Of a DNA stretch of 64,000 nt, positions 23,199-30,818 are shown one piece after another. Each line of letters starts with the position of its first letter. Position 1 is the first letter of the stretch. Origin of the DNA: Desulfovibrio desulfuricans (GTDB taxonomy: Bacteria > Desulfobacterota > Desulfovibrionia > Desulfovibrionales > Desulfovibrionaceae); assembly GCF_004801255.1 (NCBI RefSeq), contig NZ_CP036295.1, forward strand, positions 1-64,000. Direction: 5' to 3'. Both the position numbers and the translations under genes were made by a program. The notes under the pieces were generated by a model. The model was not told the DNA's origin and did not search any database. It was given only the letters and a program-made list of their open reading frames with translations.

Positions 23199-23690
23199 TC
23201 AGTAAACCACCCTGCGTACCGCCACAAGGCTGTTGCGCCAATAGGGAACGTCCAAGCTTTCCACGCGCACGTTTTCGCCCCGTCGCGGGCTGTGGATAAA
23301 TGAATTGCCCCCGGCGTATATGCCGGTGTGCAGGCCGCGCGGGCCGGAACCCGTGCGGAAAACGAGAATGTCGCCCTGCCGCGCCGAGGAAAGGGACACC
23401 TTTTGCCCCGCGCTGGCCTGATCAGACGTGATACGTGGAACCTTCAGGCCGTTTTGCCGGTACGCCCACCAGATAAGGCCGGAGCAGTCAAAGCCTTTTT
23501 GGGGGGATGCTCCGCCAGCGCGGTACTTATTGCCCATCTGCGTGTACGCCGTCTTAACGACCTTCTGGGCCGATTCGGGCGCAGGGCCACCGTCGGGAGC
23601 AGACCGAAAAGCGCCGCAGGCCGTCAGAAGTACGGCGCAGACAAGCAGTAAGGCCATATTGCGCCAGAGGCGCCAATTGAGTGTGCGCAT
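23199..23690 (-). CDS. NlpC/P60 family lipoprotein (cell-wall peptidase)
   Basis: This is a predicted lipid-anchored cysteine peptidase that cuts peptidoglycan peptides. The 163 residues begin with a signal sequence ending in LLTAC. The NlpC/P60 domain then shows the catalytic cysteine in FDCSGLIWWAY and the histidine in LHTGIYAG, with FIHSPRRG following. The ATG at 23690 was chosen because GGAAG lies five bases ahead; earlier in-frame starts add 4 or 18 residues. It stands alone between intergenic gaps. Confidence 0.88.
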   Translation of the reverse strand: MRTLNWRLWRNMALLLVCAVLLTACGAFRSAPDGGPAPESAQKVVKTAYTQMGNKYRAGGASPQKGFDCSGLIWWAYRQNGLKVPRITSDQASAGQKVSLSSARQGDILVFRTGSGPRGLHTGIYAGGNSFIHSPRRGENVRVESLDVPYWRNSLVAVRRVVY

Positions 23691-23891
23691 TGCTGCTTCC
23701 ATGCTGCAACCTGCTGTGTTTGCAAATAAATTTGCAAAAGTCAAAAATATAACACCATGCTCGCTGCATCAAGAGTAGCAAATAGCGTGCCTTGTGTGTG
23801 TGCAGGGGAGCGGGAGCTGTAATTATTTTGCTGATTGGCGCAATAAAACGCGCACAGGCAATCAGGAACAAACGGTGCATGTTGCTCGACA

Positions 23892-23920
23892 GCAAAAAAA
23901 AGCCCCGCATAAACGGGGCT
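23892..23920 (-). terminator. Terminator downstream of nrfA
   Basis: AGCCCCG and CGGGGCT form a seven-base-pair stem with a six-base loop. On the minus strand the stem runs into eight consecutive T residues. It ends the leftward nrfHA transcript. A second GC-rich hairpin (GGGAGCGGC/GCCGCTCCC, 23940-23961) lies between it and the nrfA stop. Confidence 0.88.
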
Positions 23921-23978
23921 GTGGTATTGGCTGTGCAAGGGGAGCGGCCGGAGCCGCTCCCACCAGGCATGTGCTGTT

Positions 23979-25562
23979 TTATTGGGCGGGCTTTGCCTCG
24001 GGCGTGACGCGGGTCTGGCCGTTCCAGACCTGGTCAGCCTTGGGCAGAGCGGGCAGCAGCTTGGTCCAGGGGTTCTTTTTGAGGAATTCCGGATCCTGCT
24101 GCAGCTTGCGGCTCATCTCGAGGATCGGCGGCACGGTTTCCTTGATGTCCCTGGAAAGCGGTTCGGCAATGCCGAATTCCGTGGCCTTGTTGGCCAGATC
24201 CACGGCCTTCTGGCTGCATTCCATGGAGGTCATGAGGGTATCGAGGGTTTTTGCAGGGTTATGGAAGCCAACGCTGTTTTCAGCCGAGACGTAGTCCCAG
24301 AACAGCTGACCCTTGCGAACCATTTCACGGGCTTCGGTCATCAGGGCATCGTAATCGGGCGAGCGCTTGCCCTCATAGCCATTGGCGAGCCGTACGGCCT
24401 CGTGCGCCTTGACCGAGATTTCCTGAGCTTTGAGCAGCTGCTCGTAGGCCTTTTTCTGCGTGTATTCCACACGGCCGCGCAAGTAGTCGGCCGTCTTGTC
24501 CGCATGGCACTGCCTGCAGGCGCGCAGCTCGGGATCCTTGAGGGGCGAGGTCATCCAGTGGCTGGAAACCTTTTTGCCGCCTTCGCGCATGTAGGGCATG
24601 TGGCAGTCGGCGCAGGCGACGCCGGCAGCTCCGTGCGGGCCGTCCTGGAACATCTCGTAGTCAGGATGCTGCATCTTGATCATGCCGACCTTGGAGGCCG
24701 CGTGCGTCCAGTCGACAAAAGGACCAGGCTTGCCGTCGGGGCCCTTGGCGCCGTGACCCTTGTAGTACTGGTACATATCCTCGGGGTTGAAGCCGTTGTC
24801 CCAGGGGAACACGGGTTTGGCGGCGGGGCCGTTGTCCTTGTGGGTAAAGTAGTATTCCACATGACACTGGGCGCACACGAGGCTGCGTTTCTGGTTGCGT
24901 GAAAGCTTGGCCCAGTCTTGCCCGCTGCGCTTCAGCCAGTCTTTGAGCGGTTCGGAGTACGGGCGCAGCTCCATGGTTGCCGGGTCGTGGCAGTTGGCGC
25001 AACCGATGGTTTCGTCCATGCCGTCGATTTTGTCCTTGCTGCGAAATTCGTTGACGTCTTTGGACCAGAAGCTGTCGCCGTACTGTTTGACCCACTCCAT
25101 CATCTTGGGGGTTTTGCAGTTCCAGCAGGTGGCGGGCAGGCCGCCCTTGCCGTCTGCGGCAAAGCGGTTGATGCGGTCAATATTGACAAAGTCCTCTATG
25201 GCGTAGGTGTGACCTCGGGCTTCATTATACTCGTACATAAAGGGATAGCCCAGCCACAGGTTTTTCAGATAGGGCTGTGCGTGCTTGAAGCCGGTGGGCA
25301 GGGGGTTGACGTTGTCGTTCTTGTGGTAGGGTATGGACCCCTTGTACTCGGTCATGACCGAGGTTTCGTTGTTCTTCATGTACGAGGCGTACTGCTGGGG
25401 AAATTCCTTTTTGAAAGCAGAAATACGGGTTTCGTTTTCAGGAATACCGGTTTTGTACTTGGGGGCCTTGAGGTCAGTGGAAACATCCTGACAGCCCGTA
25501 AGCAAAACCACGCCAAGCAGGGCCACCGCTCCCAGGGCCTTGTGTATATTGCTCTTAGTCAT
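23979..25562 (-). CDS. nrfA: Cytochrome c nitrite reductase catalytic subunit NrfA
   Basis: NrfA reduces nitrite to ammonium by six electrons in the periplasm. The 527-residue pentaheme protein has the active-site heme motif CWNCK (146-150), whose lysine replaces the usual histidine ligand. Four CxxCH motifs follow at about 188, 230, 317 and 349. The signal sequence ends in LLTGC, so the protein is probably lipid-anchored at Cys24. It resembles the well-studied Desulfovibrio desulfuricans enzyme. It overlaps the end of nrfH by eight bases and is followed by two hairpins. The locus supports nitrite respiration or detoxification. Confidence 0.97.
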   Translation of the reverse strand: MTKSNIHKALGAVALLGVVLLTGCQDVSTDLKAPKYKTGIPENETRISAFKKEFPQQYASYMKNNETSVMTEYKGSIPYHKNDNVNPLPTGFKHAQPYLKNLWLGYPFMYEYNEARGHTYAIEDFVNIDRINRFAADGKGGLPATCWNCKTPKMMEWVKQYGDSFWSKDVNEFRSKDKIDGMDETIGCANCHDPATMELRPYSEPLKDWLKRSGQDWAKLSRNQKRSLVCAQCHVEYYFTHKDNGPAAKPVFPWDNGFNPEDMYQYYKGHGAKGPDGKPGPFVDWTHAASKVGMIKMQHPDYEMFQDGPHGAAGVACADCHMPYMREGGKKVSSHWMTSPLKDPELRACRQCHADKTADYLRGRVEYTQKKAYEQLLKAQEISVKAHEAVRLANGYEGKRSPDYDALMTEAREMVRKGQLFWDYVSAENSVGFHNPAKTLDTLMTSMECSQKAVDLANKATEFGIAEPLSRDIKETVPPILEMSRKLQQDPEFLKKNPWTKLLPALPKADQVWNGQTRVTPEAKPAQ

Positions 25563-26022
25563 TGGCTACCGTCCTTGTGCTTATAGGCATCATGCGCATA
25601 TGGGCCATACCCCGGTGGCAATCCACACAGTAGGGTTTGGCGTCCATGCTGGCCACATTGACATTGGTCTGGCTATGGCAGGCCATGCAGTTGGCATTAA
25701 CCACATCCTTGGTGCGCACGCTCAGAGGGCGCGGAATGTCGTGGCCTGAAACATTGCCGATAAAGTCACGTAAGCCTTCCTGGCCCTTGAACGGCAGCTT
25801 GACCAGCAGATTGTGCGGGGCATGGCACTCGTTGCACGAAAGCTTGGCATGCGAACCCATTTTTTGGGTTACGGCCGCTTCCTGCATTATGTGACAACTG
25901 GCGCAAAACGGTCTCTGGTCAGTTGTCGTCATGGCGTACGCAAGCACACCCAAAAGCACCATTCCCGCCGCAACGCCGCCCAACAGCACCTTAAGCCATG
26001 GTCCATTGCGGGGTGTTCCCAT
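25555..26022 (-). CDS. nrfH: Cytochrome c nitrite reductase membrane subunit NrfH
   Basis: NrfH is the NapC/NirT-type quinol-oxidising tetraheme cytochrome that feeds electrons to NrfA. The 155-residue protein has one N-terminal membrane helix (about 11-31) and four CxxCH motifs at about 40, 63, 112 and 132. The CASCHIM sequence places a methionine next to heme 1, as in the NrfH family. A strong AAGGAGG precedes the ATG. It is the first gene of the nrfHA operon. Confidence 0.96.
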   Translation of the reverse strand: MGTPRNGPWLKVLLGGVAAGMVLLGVLAYAMTTTDQRPFCASCHIMQEAAVTQKMGSHAKLSCNECHAPHNLLVKLPFKGQEGLRDFIGNVSGHDIPRPLSVRTKDVVNANCMACHSQTNVNVASMDAKPYCVDCHRGMAHMRMMPISTRTVAND

Positions 26023-26080
26023 AGAGCCTCCTTAACTCGCTCCTTGCGTGCCGCCCCAATGGCGGCAACACCCTTAAAAG

Positions 26081-26096
26081 AACAAGAACCGTACCA
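26081..26096 (-). promoter_or_regulatory. Candidate sigma-54 promoter for nrfHA
   Basis: Read on the minus strand, TGGTACGGTTCTTGTT matches the sigma-54 pattern TGGCACGN4TTGCW except for C-to-T at two places, one of them in the -12 GC. It would start transcription about 48 bases before the nrfH ATG. The neighbouring sigma-54-dependent activator gene makes this likely. Confidence 0.55.
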
Positions 26097-26166
26097 AAAA
26101 GTGTAAATAAATTAAAAAAATAATGAGTATATAAATTGGCATATTAAGTAAAACTAAGGCAAAAAC

Positions 26167-26182
26167 AGTGATTATGGTCACA
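26167..26182. promoter_or_regulatory. CRP/FNR-like palindrome in the nrfH-kinase intergenic region
   Basis: AGTGATTATGGTCACA is one base from TGTGA-N6-TCACA, the pattern used by CRP/FNR-family regulators, including HcpR of sulfate reducers. It lies about 105 bases before the proposed nrfHA start point and about 70 bases before the kinase gene, so it could regulate either. It may instead be an enhancer site for the adjacent NtrC-type regulator. Confidence 0.5.
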
Positions 26183-26245
26183 GAAAAAATCAGATAAATA
26201 AGACAAATTCATAAAAATATGACAACTCGCACCAGAAGGTAAGCA

Positions 26246-28567
26246 ATGCTGCGCGAATCATTAAAGAAGTCAAAAAAAATGCCGTGGCTGGCCATTGCGG
26301 CCAGTCTTGCCTGGCTTGTGCTGACCGGGGTGCTGTACAGACAGGCCGTGCAGGTCAATGCCGAACACAGTCTTGAACTTGAGCATACACGACTCTCAAC
26401 GATGGCGCAGCAATTAATGGACGCCAGAAACTGGAATGCCGCACACGGCGGCGTCTATGTGGCGCAAAGCGAGTACGGCCAGCCCAACCCGTGGCTGCCC
26501 GAGTCGGAGCGCACGGTCAAAACCCAGGATGGCCGCAGCCTTGTGCTGGTCAACCCCGCCTATATGAGCCGCCAGCTGGCGGAACGCAGCTCGCGCGAAG
26601 GCGTGAGCATCAGCATCATCAGCAACGCCCCGCTGCGGCCCGAAAATATGGCCGATGTCTGGGAGCGCTCAGCATTGGCCCGTTGCGCCGACGAAACACC
26701 CGAAGTCTTTACGCCGCCCCGGCAGGGCGACGGGCAAAGCCTGCGGCTCTTGAGCGTGCTCATGGCCCAGCAAAGCTGCCTGCGCTGCCATGCTGGCAGA
26801 AAGGTGGGGGATGTGCTGGGCGCCATCAGCGTGAGCCAGGACGCGACCCAGTTTCAGAAAAGCCTGGAAAAACAGCGTCACAACATGCGCCTGTTGTACG
26901 GGTTGCTTGCCGTTACTGGCGTCCTCGCCATTGGCGGCATCACCCTCAACCTCACGCGCAGGCGCTGGCTGGCCGAAGAAGCCAGCCGCATGAAGAGCGC
27001 ATTTATGGGGCACCTGAGCCACGACATGCGTACGCCCCTCACGGCCATAGTGGGCATGAGCGAGCTGGCCCAAAAAAAGAATCTGCCCGAGCAGGAGCGC
27101 AACCGCGCCCTCAATTATCTGGTACAGGCTGCTGAGGCCCTGCACGAAATGGTAGGCGACATCATGGACCACGCTGCGCTTGAGCAGGGCGCGCCGTCCC
27201 TGCAGGCGGCTCCGTTCAACCTGCGTCAGTGCCTGGCCGACTGCGTGGAGCTCTACCGGCCCATCTCGGAAAACAAATCAATAACTCTTACGCTGGGGCT
27301 GGACAAAAACCTGCCCACCTGCGCCGTGGGCGACAGTTTTCGCCTGCGACAGGCGCTCGGCAATATCATCAGCAATGCGGTGAAATTTACGCAGACAGGC
27401 TCTGTACGGGTGTTTGCGACAGGCATTGAAAATACCCCCGCGCAGCTGCGGCTGGCCATAGCAGTGACGGATACCGGCCCTGGCCTCGCACAGGAGGATC
27501 AGGCCCGCGTGTTCGAGAGCTTTCAGCGGGGGCGCGACAGCGCCCACACGCCAGGCACAGGCCTGGGCCTGAACATCGCGCGTACGCTGGCAAGGCTCAT
27601 GGGCGGGGATGTGCATCTGGTCTCACGCCCCGGGCAGGGAGCCTGTTTTACGCTGGAGGTTCTGCTGCAGCAGTGCACCCAAAGTCAGAACAGCGAGGCG
27701 GACAGGCAGGAAGACGCCGCAGGGCAGAATCAACGCGCGCCCCTGCAGGGCAAAAAAGTGCTGGTGGCCGAGGACACCACGTCCATTGCCTACGCCCTCA
27801 GGCAGATGCTGCTGGGCATGGGGGCCGAACCGCTGGCCGTCGCAAGCGGTGAAAGCGCGCTGCAAACACTTGCCGATCCAAGGCAGGGGCCGTGGGATAT
27901 GGTCATCCTCGACAGCCGGTTGCCCGGCTTGAGCGGCCTGGAAGTACTGAGCGCCATTCGCCAGGGCGAAACCCTGGCCCAACGTCAAATGCTTGCCGTC
28001 ATCTATACTGCTACCAGCAGCAGCGAATTTGTGCAGACCTGCAGAAAGCTGGGGGCGGATGGCGTATTTTTGAAGCCACTGAGTTTTGAGCAATTGCGCA
28101 GCCAGCTGGAAAGAATTGTCGCAGAAAGGGATTATGCCCGGCACGGGCCTGCCTCGCAGCCTGCGGACGACAAAAACGCAATAAACAATGGCGCTGTGAA
28201 TAGTTCTGCATTGCAGCGAGATGAAGCCATTCAAAGTGGTAACGTGGTATGGAACCGCAACGCGGCGCTTGCAGACCTCGACAATGACGAGGCTGTACTG
28301 CAAAACCTTGTGGATGTGCTGGCGCACGAGCTGACAGAGCGGCTCGCCGCACTGGACGCGGCCCTTGCCGACGGTAATGCCGAGCAGGTGCGCCGCACGG
28401 CGCATGCCTGTAAAAATTCGGCGGGCATCATGCGGCTTGATCAGCTGCGAGCGGCAGCCAGCGCGGCTGAGAGCGCGTCAGGCGACAGCATTGCGCCAGC
28501 CGCGCAAACGCTCAGGCAGGCCATACTTGAGGCCAGGCAGGCGCTCGCCGCCGACGCGGCGAAATAA
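26246..28567 (+). CDS. nrfS: Hybrid sensor histidine kinase with heme c sensor domain (NrfS-like)
   Basis: This 773-residue membrane kinase has an exported sensor domain between membrane helices at about 13-31 and 216-236. The sensor carries one c-type heme motif, CLRCH, at 178-182, in a Tll0287/DUF3365-like setting. The phospho-histidine is His259 (HLSHDMRTPL). An ATPase domain with DTGPGLA and GTGLGLNIA, a receiver with Asp556 (VILDSRLPG), and a C-terminal HPt domain with His720 (TAHACKNSAG) follow. It is thus a complete phosphorelay in one chain. It is divergent from nrfHA and upstream of the sigma-54 regulator, as in the Desulfovibrio NrfS/NrfR system. Heme attachment implies direct nitrite, NO or redox sensing, which is inference. 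Confidence 0.88.
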   Translation: MLRESLKKSKKMPWLAIAASLAWLVLTGVLYRQAVQVNAEHSLELEHTRLSTMAQQLMDARNWNAAHGGVYVAQSEYGQPNPWLPESERTVKTQDGRSLVLVNPAYMSRQLAERSSREGVSISIISNAPLRPENMADVWERSALARCADETPEVFTPPRQGDGQSLRLLSVLMAQQSCLRCHAGRKVGDVLGAISVSQDATQFQKSLEKQRHNMRLLYGLLAVTGVLAIGGITLNLTRRRWLAEEASRMKSAFMGHLSHDMRTPLTAIVGMSELAQKKNLPEQERNRALNYLVQAAEALHEMVGDIMDHAALEQGAPSLQAAPFNLRQCLADCVELYRPISENKSITLTLGLDKNLPTCAVGDSFRLRQALGNIISNAVKFTQTGSVRVFATGIENTPAQLRLAIAVTDTGPGLAQEDQARVFESFQRGRDSAHTPGTGLGLNIARTLARLMGGDVHLVSRPGQGACFTLEVLLQQCTQSQNSEADRQEDAAGQNQRAPLQGKKVLVAEDTTSIAYALRQMLLGMGAEPLAVASGESALQTLADPRQGPWDMVILDSRLPGLSGLEVLSAIRQGETLAQRQMLAVIYTATSSSEFVQTCRKLGADGVFLKPLSFEQLRSQLERIVAERDYARHGPASQPADDKNAINNGAVNSSALQRDEAIQSGNVVWNRNAALADLDNDEAVLQNLVDVLAHELTERLAALDAALADGNAEQVRRTAHACKNSAGIMRLDQLRAAASAAESASGDSIAPAAQTLRQAILEARQALAADAAK

Positions 28568-28692
28568 CAGGGCCACGCCCTGCGGCCGGTCGCGGTGTGC
28601 AAACAGCGCCCCGCGGCGCTGCAGGCGACAACAGAACAACTTGCGGCGGTAAACCCCGCGCAGCGCCTGCGCGGATATGGGGAGGGGAGCAG

Positions 28693-30132
28693 ATGGCCAG
28701 AGTCCTCGTGGTGGATGACGAAGGTCTCATGCGCACCATGGTGCAGGTGGTTTGCAACCGTATGGGGCACGAGACGCTGCTGGCAGGCTGCATTCAGGAC
28801 GCCCTGCGCATGGCGGTGGAGCCAGTGGACGTGGTGCTGCTTGACGTCTGGCTTCCTGACGGCAATGGTCTGGAATATCAGGCAGATTTTGCGCATCTGC
28901 CCGGCGGCCCCGATGTGGTGGTCATTACGGGCAACGGCGACGGCGACAATGCCGAGGCCGCGCTGCGCTCTGGCGCGTGGGAGTTTTTGACCAAACCCCT
29001 GCAGATGCGCGACATCGAGCAGTGTCTGCGGCAGGTGCTGCAGTTCAGGCAAAACCGCTCTCCAGCGGCGGAATCGCTGGTGGTGGACAGCGGCCATGTT
29101 CTGGGGGCCGGGCCTGGCATGAGCCGCGCGCTCAAGTTGCTGGCGCAGGCGGCAAAAAGCGAAGTAAACGTACTTTTGCTGGGTGAAACAGGCGTAGGCA
29201 AGGAGTTGTTTGCGCGGGCGCTGTTTCGCAACAGCGGGCGTGCCGCCAAGCCCTTTATAACGGTAGACTGCGCCTCGCTGCCCGAAACCTTGGTGGAGAG
29301 CCATTTGTTTGGCCACAGCCGGGGGGCCTTTACTGGCGCCGACAGGGCGCGGGACGGCTTGCTGCTGGCTGCCGACAAGGGCACGCTGTTTCTTGACGAG
29401 GTGGGCGACTTGCCGCAGCCCATGCAGGGGGTGTTTTTGCGTGCGCTGGAGCAGCGCCGCTTTCGGCCTGTGGGCGAGGTGCGCGAGGTGAGCAGCGACT
29501 TCAGGCTGGTGGCGGCCACCAATAAAAACCTGGAGCAAATGGCCAGGGAAAACAACTTTCGGGCAGACCTGCTGTACCGGTTGCAGGGCATAACCATTGT
29601 CATCCCTCCTCTGCGTGAAAGGCTGGACGAAATACCGGCTCTCGCCCGGCAGGGCATAGCCCGTTTTTGTCTTGCCAGCGACCAGCCTGAAAAAAGTCTC
29701 TCCAACGAAGCCCTGAATATGCTGCTGGAATACGCCTGGCCCGGCAATGTGCGCGAGCTGAACCACTGCCTTGAGCGCGCCTGTCTGGCGGCGGGCAAAA
29801 GTGATCTGCTGCTGCCCGCGCATCTGCCCACCCGCATGAGGGTCGCCAGCGTGCGTCGTCGTCTGCGGCAGGGGCTCGCTGAACCAGAGCGGGCAAACGA
29901 AATGCTGCTGGCTACGGATGCCACGCCCGTCGCAAACGGGGCCGCAGGGCATACGCTGTCAGCTGGGGCCGACAATACGCAGCCCAGCCTGCGAGAATGG
30001 AAATCGCAAGCGGAAAAAGCCTACGTGCGGCAGGTGTGGGATATGAGCGGCGAGGACGTGCGCAAGGCTGCGGAAGTTGCAGGTATTTCACGCGGACACT
30101 GGTATGAACTGATGAAAAAAATTGGGTTGTAG
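28693..30132 (+). CDS. nrfR: Sigma-54-dependent response regulator (NrfR-like)
   Basis: This is a 479-residue NtrC-type activator. The receiver has Asp8-Asp9 and phospho-acceptor Asp51 (VVLLDVWLPDG). The central AAA+ domain has Walker A GETGVGKE (about 163), the sigma-54-contacting GAFTGA loop (about 212) and Walker B TLFLDEVGD. A Fis-type helix-turn-helix (VRKAAEVAGISRGHWYELM) ends the chain. The start was moved 32 codons in, where GGAGGGGAGC precedes the ATG. It follows the heme-bearing kinase by 125 bases. By analogy with D. vulgaris NrfR it should activate nrfHA through the sigma-54-like promoter upstream of nrfH. Confidence 0.9.
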   Translation: MARVLVVDDEGLMRTMVQVVCNRMGHETLLAGCIQDALRMAVEPVDVVLLDVWLPDGNGLEYQADFAHLPGGPDVVVITGNGDGDNAEAALRSGAWEFLTKPLQMRDIEQCLRQVLQFRQNRSPAAESLVVDSGHVLGAGPGMSRALKLLAQAAKSEVNVLLLGETGVGKELFARALFRNSGRAAKPFITVDCASLPETLVESHLFGHSRGAFTGADRARDGLLLAADKGTLFLDEVGDLPQPMQGVFLRALEQRRFRPVGEVREVSSDFRLVAATNKNLEQMARENNFRADLLYRLQGITIVIPPLRERLDEIPALARQGIARFCLASDQPEKSLSNEALNMLLEYAWPGNVRELNHCLERACLAAGKSDLLLPAHLPTRMRVASVRRRLRQGLAEPERANEMLLATDATPVANGAAGHTLSAGADNTQPSLREWKSQAEKAYVRQVWDMSGEDVRKAAEVAGISRGHWYELMKKIGL

Positions 30133-30250
30133 CAGGGTGTTTTTGTCTCGGGTGGGCGCAGCAAGGCAGAAAAACACGACATTTGCCCAAGGATGCTTGC
30201 GTCAAAAAATAAAAGGAGCTATAGGCGAGAAAAACCGGCATTGAAAGGCA

Positions 30251-30520
30251 ATGTTAGAGATTATGAACAAGAGTCCCATTACTGTCAGAGGCTATGTTGC
30301 GGCAGTGCCGCGCTCTGTGGACCCGCGCCAGGCCCGTGTTGCGGTTGTGCAGGATGATGTGGAGTACCGCATTATGCCGCGCGGCGCCGGGGTTGATCTG
30401 GACGATGAAGTCAGCGTGCCCGTCGAGGTCTCGGGCCTGATGGAAGAGGCCGACGGCGTTATGTACCTCACCGTGCGGGGCTACAAGGTGCTTGAAGACG
30501 ACTCCTGGCTGGAAGAATAG
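30251..30520 (+). CDS. Small conserved hypothetical protein
   Basis: This is an 89-residue soluble, acidic protein. The sequence alternates beta-like segments (ITVRGYVAAVP, ARVAVVQDDVEYRIMP, VMYLTVRGYKVLED), suggesting a small beta-barrel such as an OB-like fold, but I do not recognise the family. A second in-frame ATG four codons in is an equally good start. It stands alone after nrfR, and the next gene is convergent. Confidence 0.6.
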   Translation: MLEIMNKSPITVRGYVAAVPRSVDPRQARVAVVQDDVEYRIMPRGAGVDLDDEVSVPVEVSGLMEEADGVMYLTVRGYKVLEDDSWLEE

Positions 30521-30818
30521 CCTCCCGCCGCATCGCCCAGGTGGTGCATCCCTTAGCGTTTGTTGCCGGATATGGCGCCTGCCAAACCGGAAAGTCCGGT
30601 GCGTGCACGCTGTTGCGCCCGCAGGCGCGACGCAGCTTTTGTCTGTCCATCAGTTGACTGCACTGGTCGGCAGCCTGCGTGTCCCGCGCGCCAATGCAAA
30701 TATCCATCTGTTAAAGACCGCGCCGCGTGGTGGCCTGCTCCCCGGCAAAGCCCGCGCTCTTTTTTGTCCCAGCATTCGCAAGCGCCCTTGGCGTTTTTTT
30801 GTTTTTGGCCCACGGCCG

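Noticed and set aside
23289-23297. DnaA-box-like TGTGGATAA
   Set aside because: It lies inside the NlpC/P60 coding sequence, is isolated, and is far from the origin.
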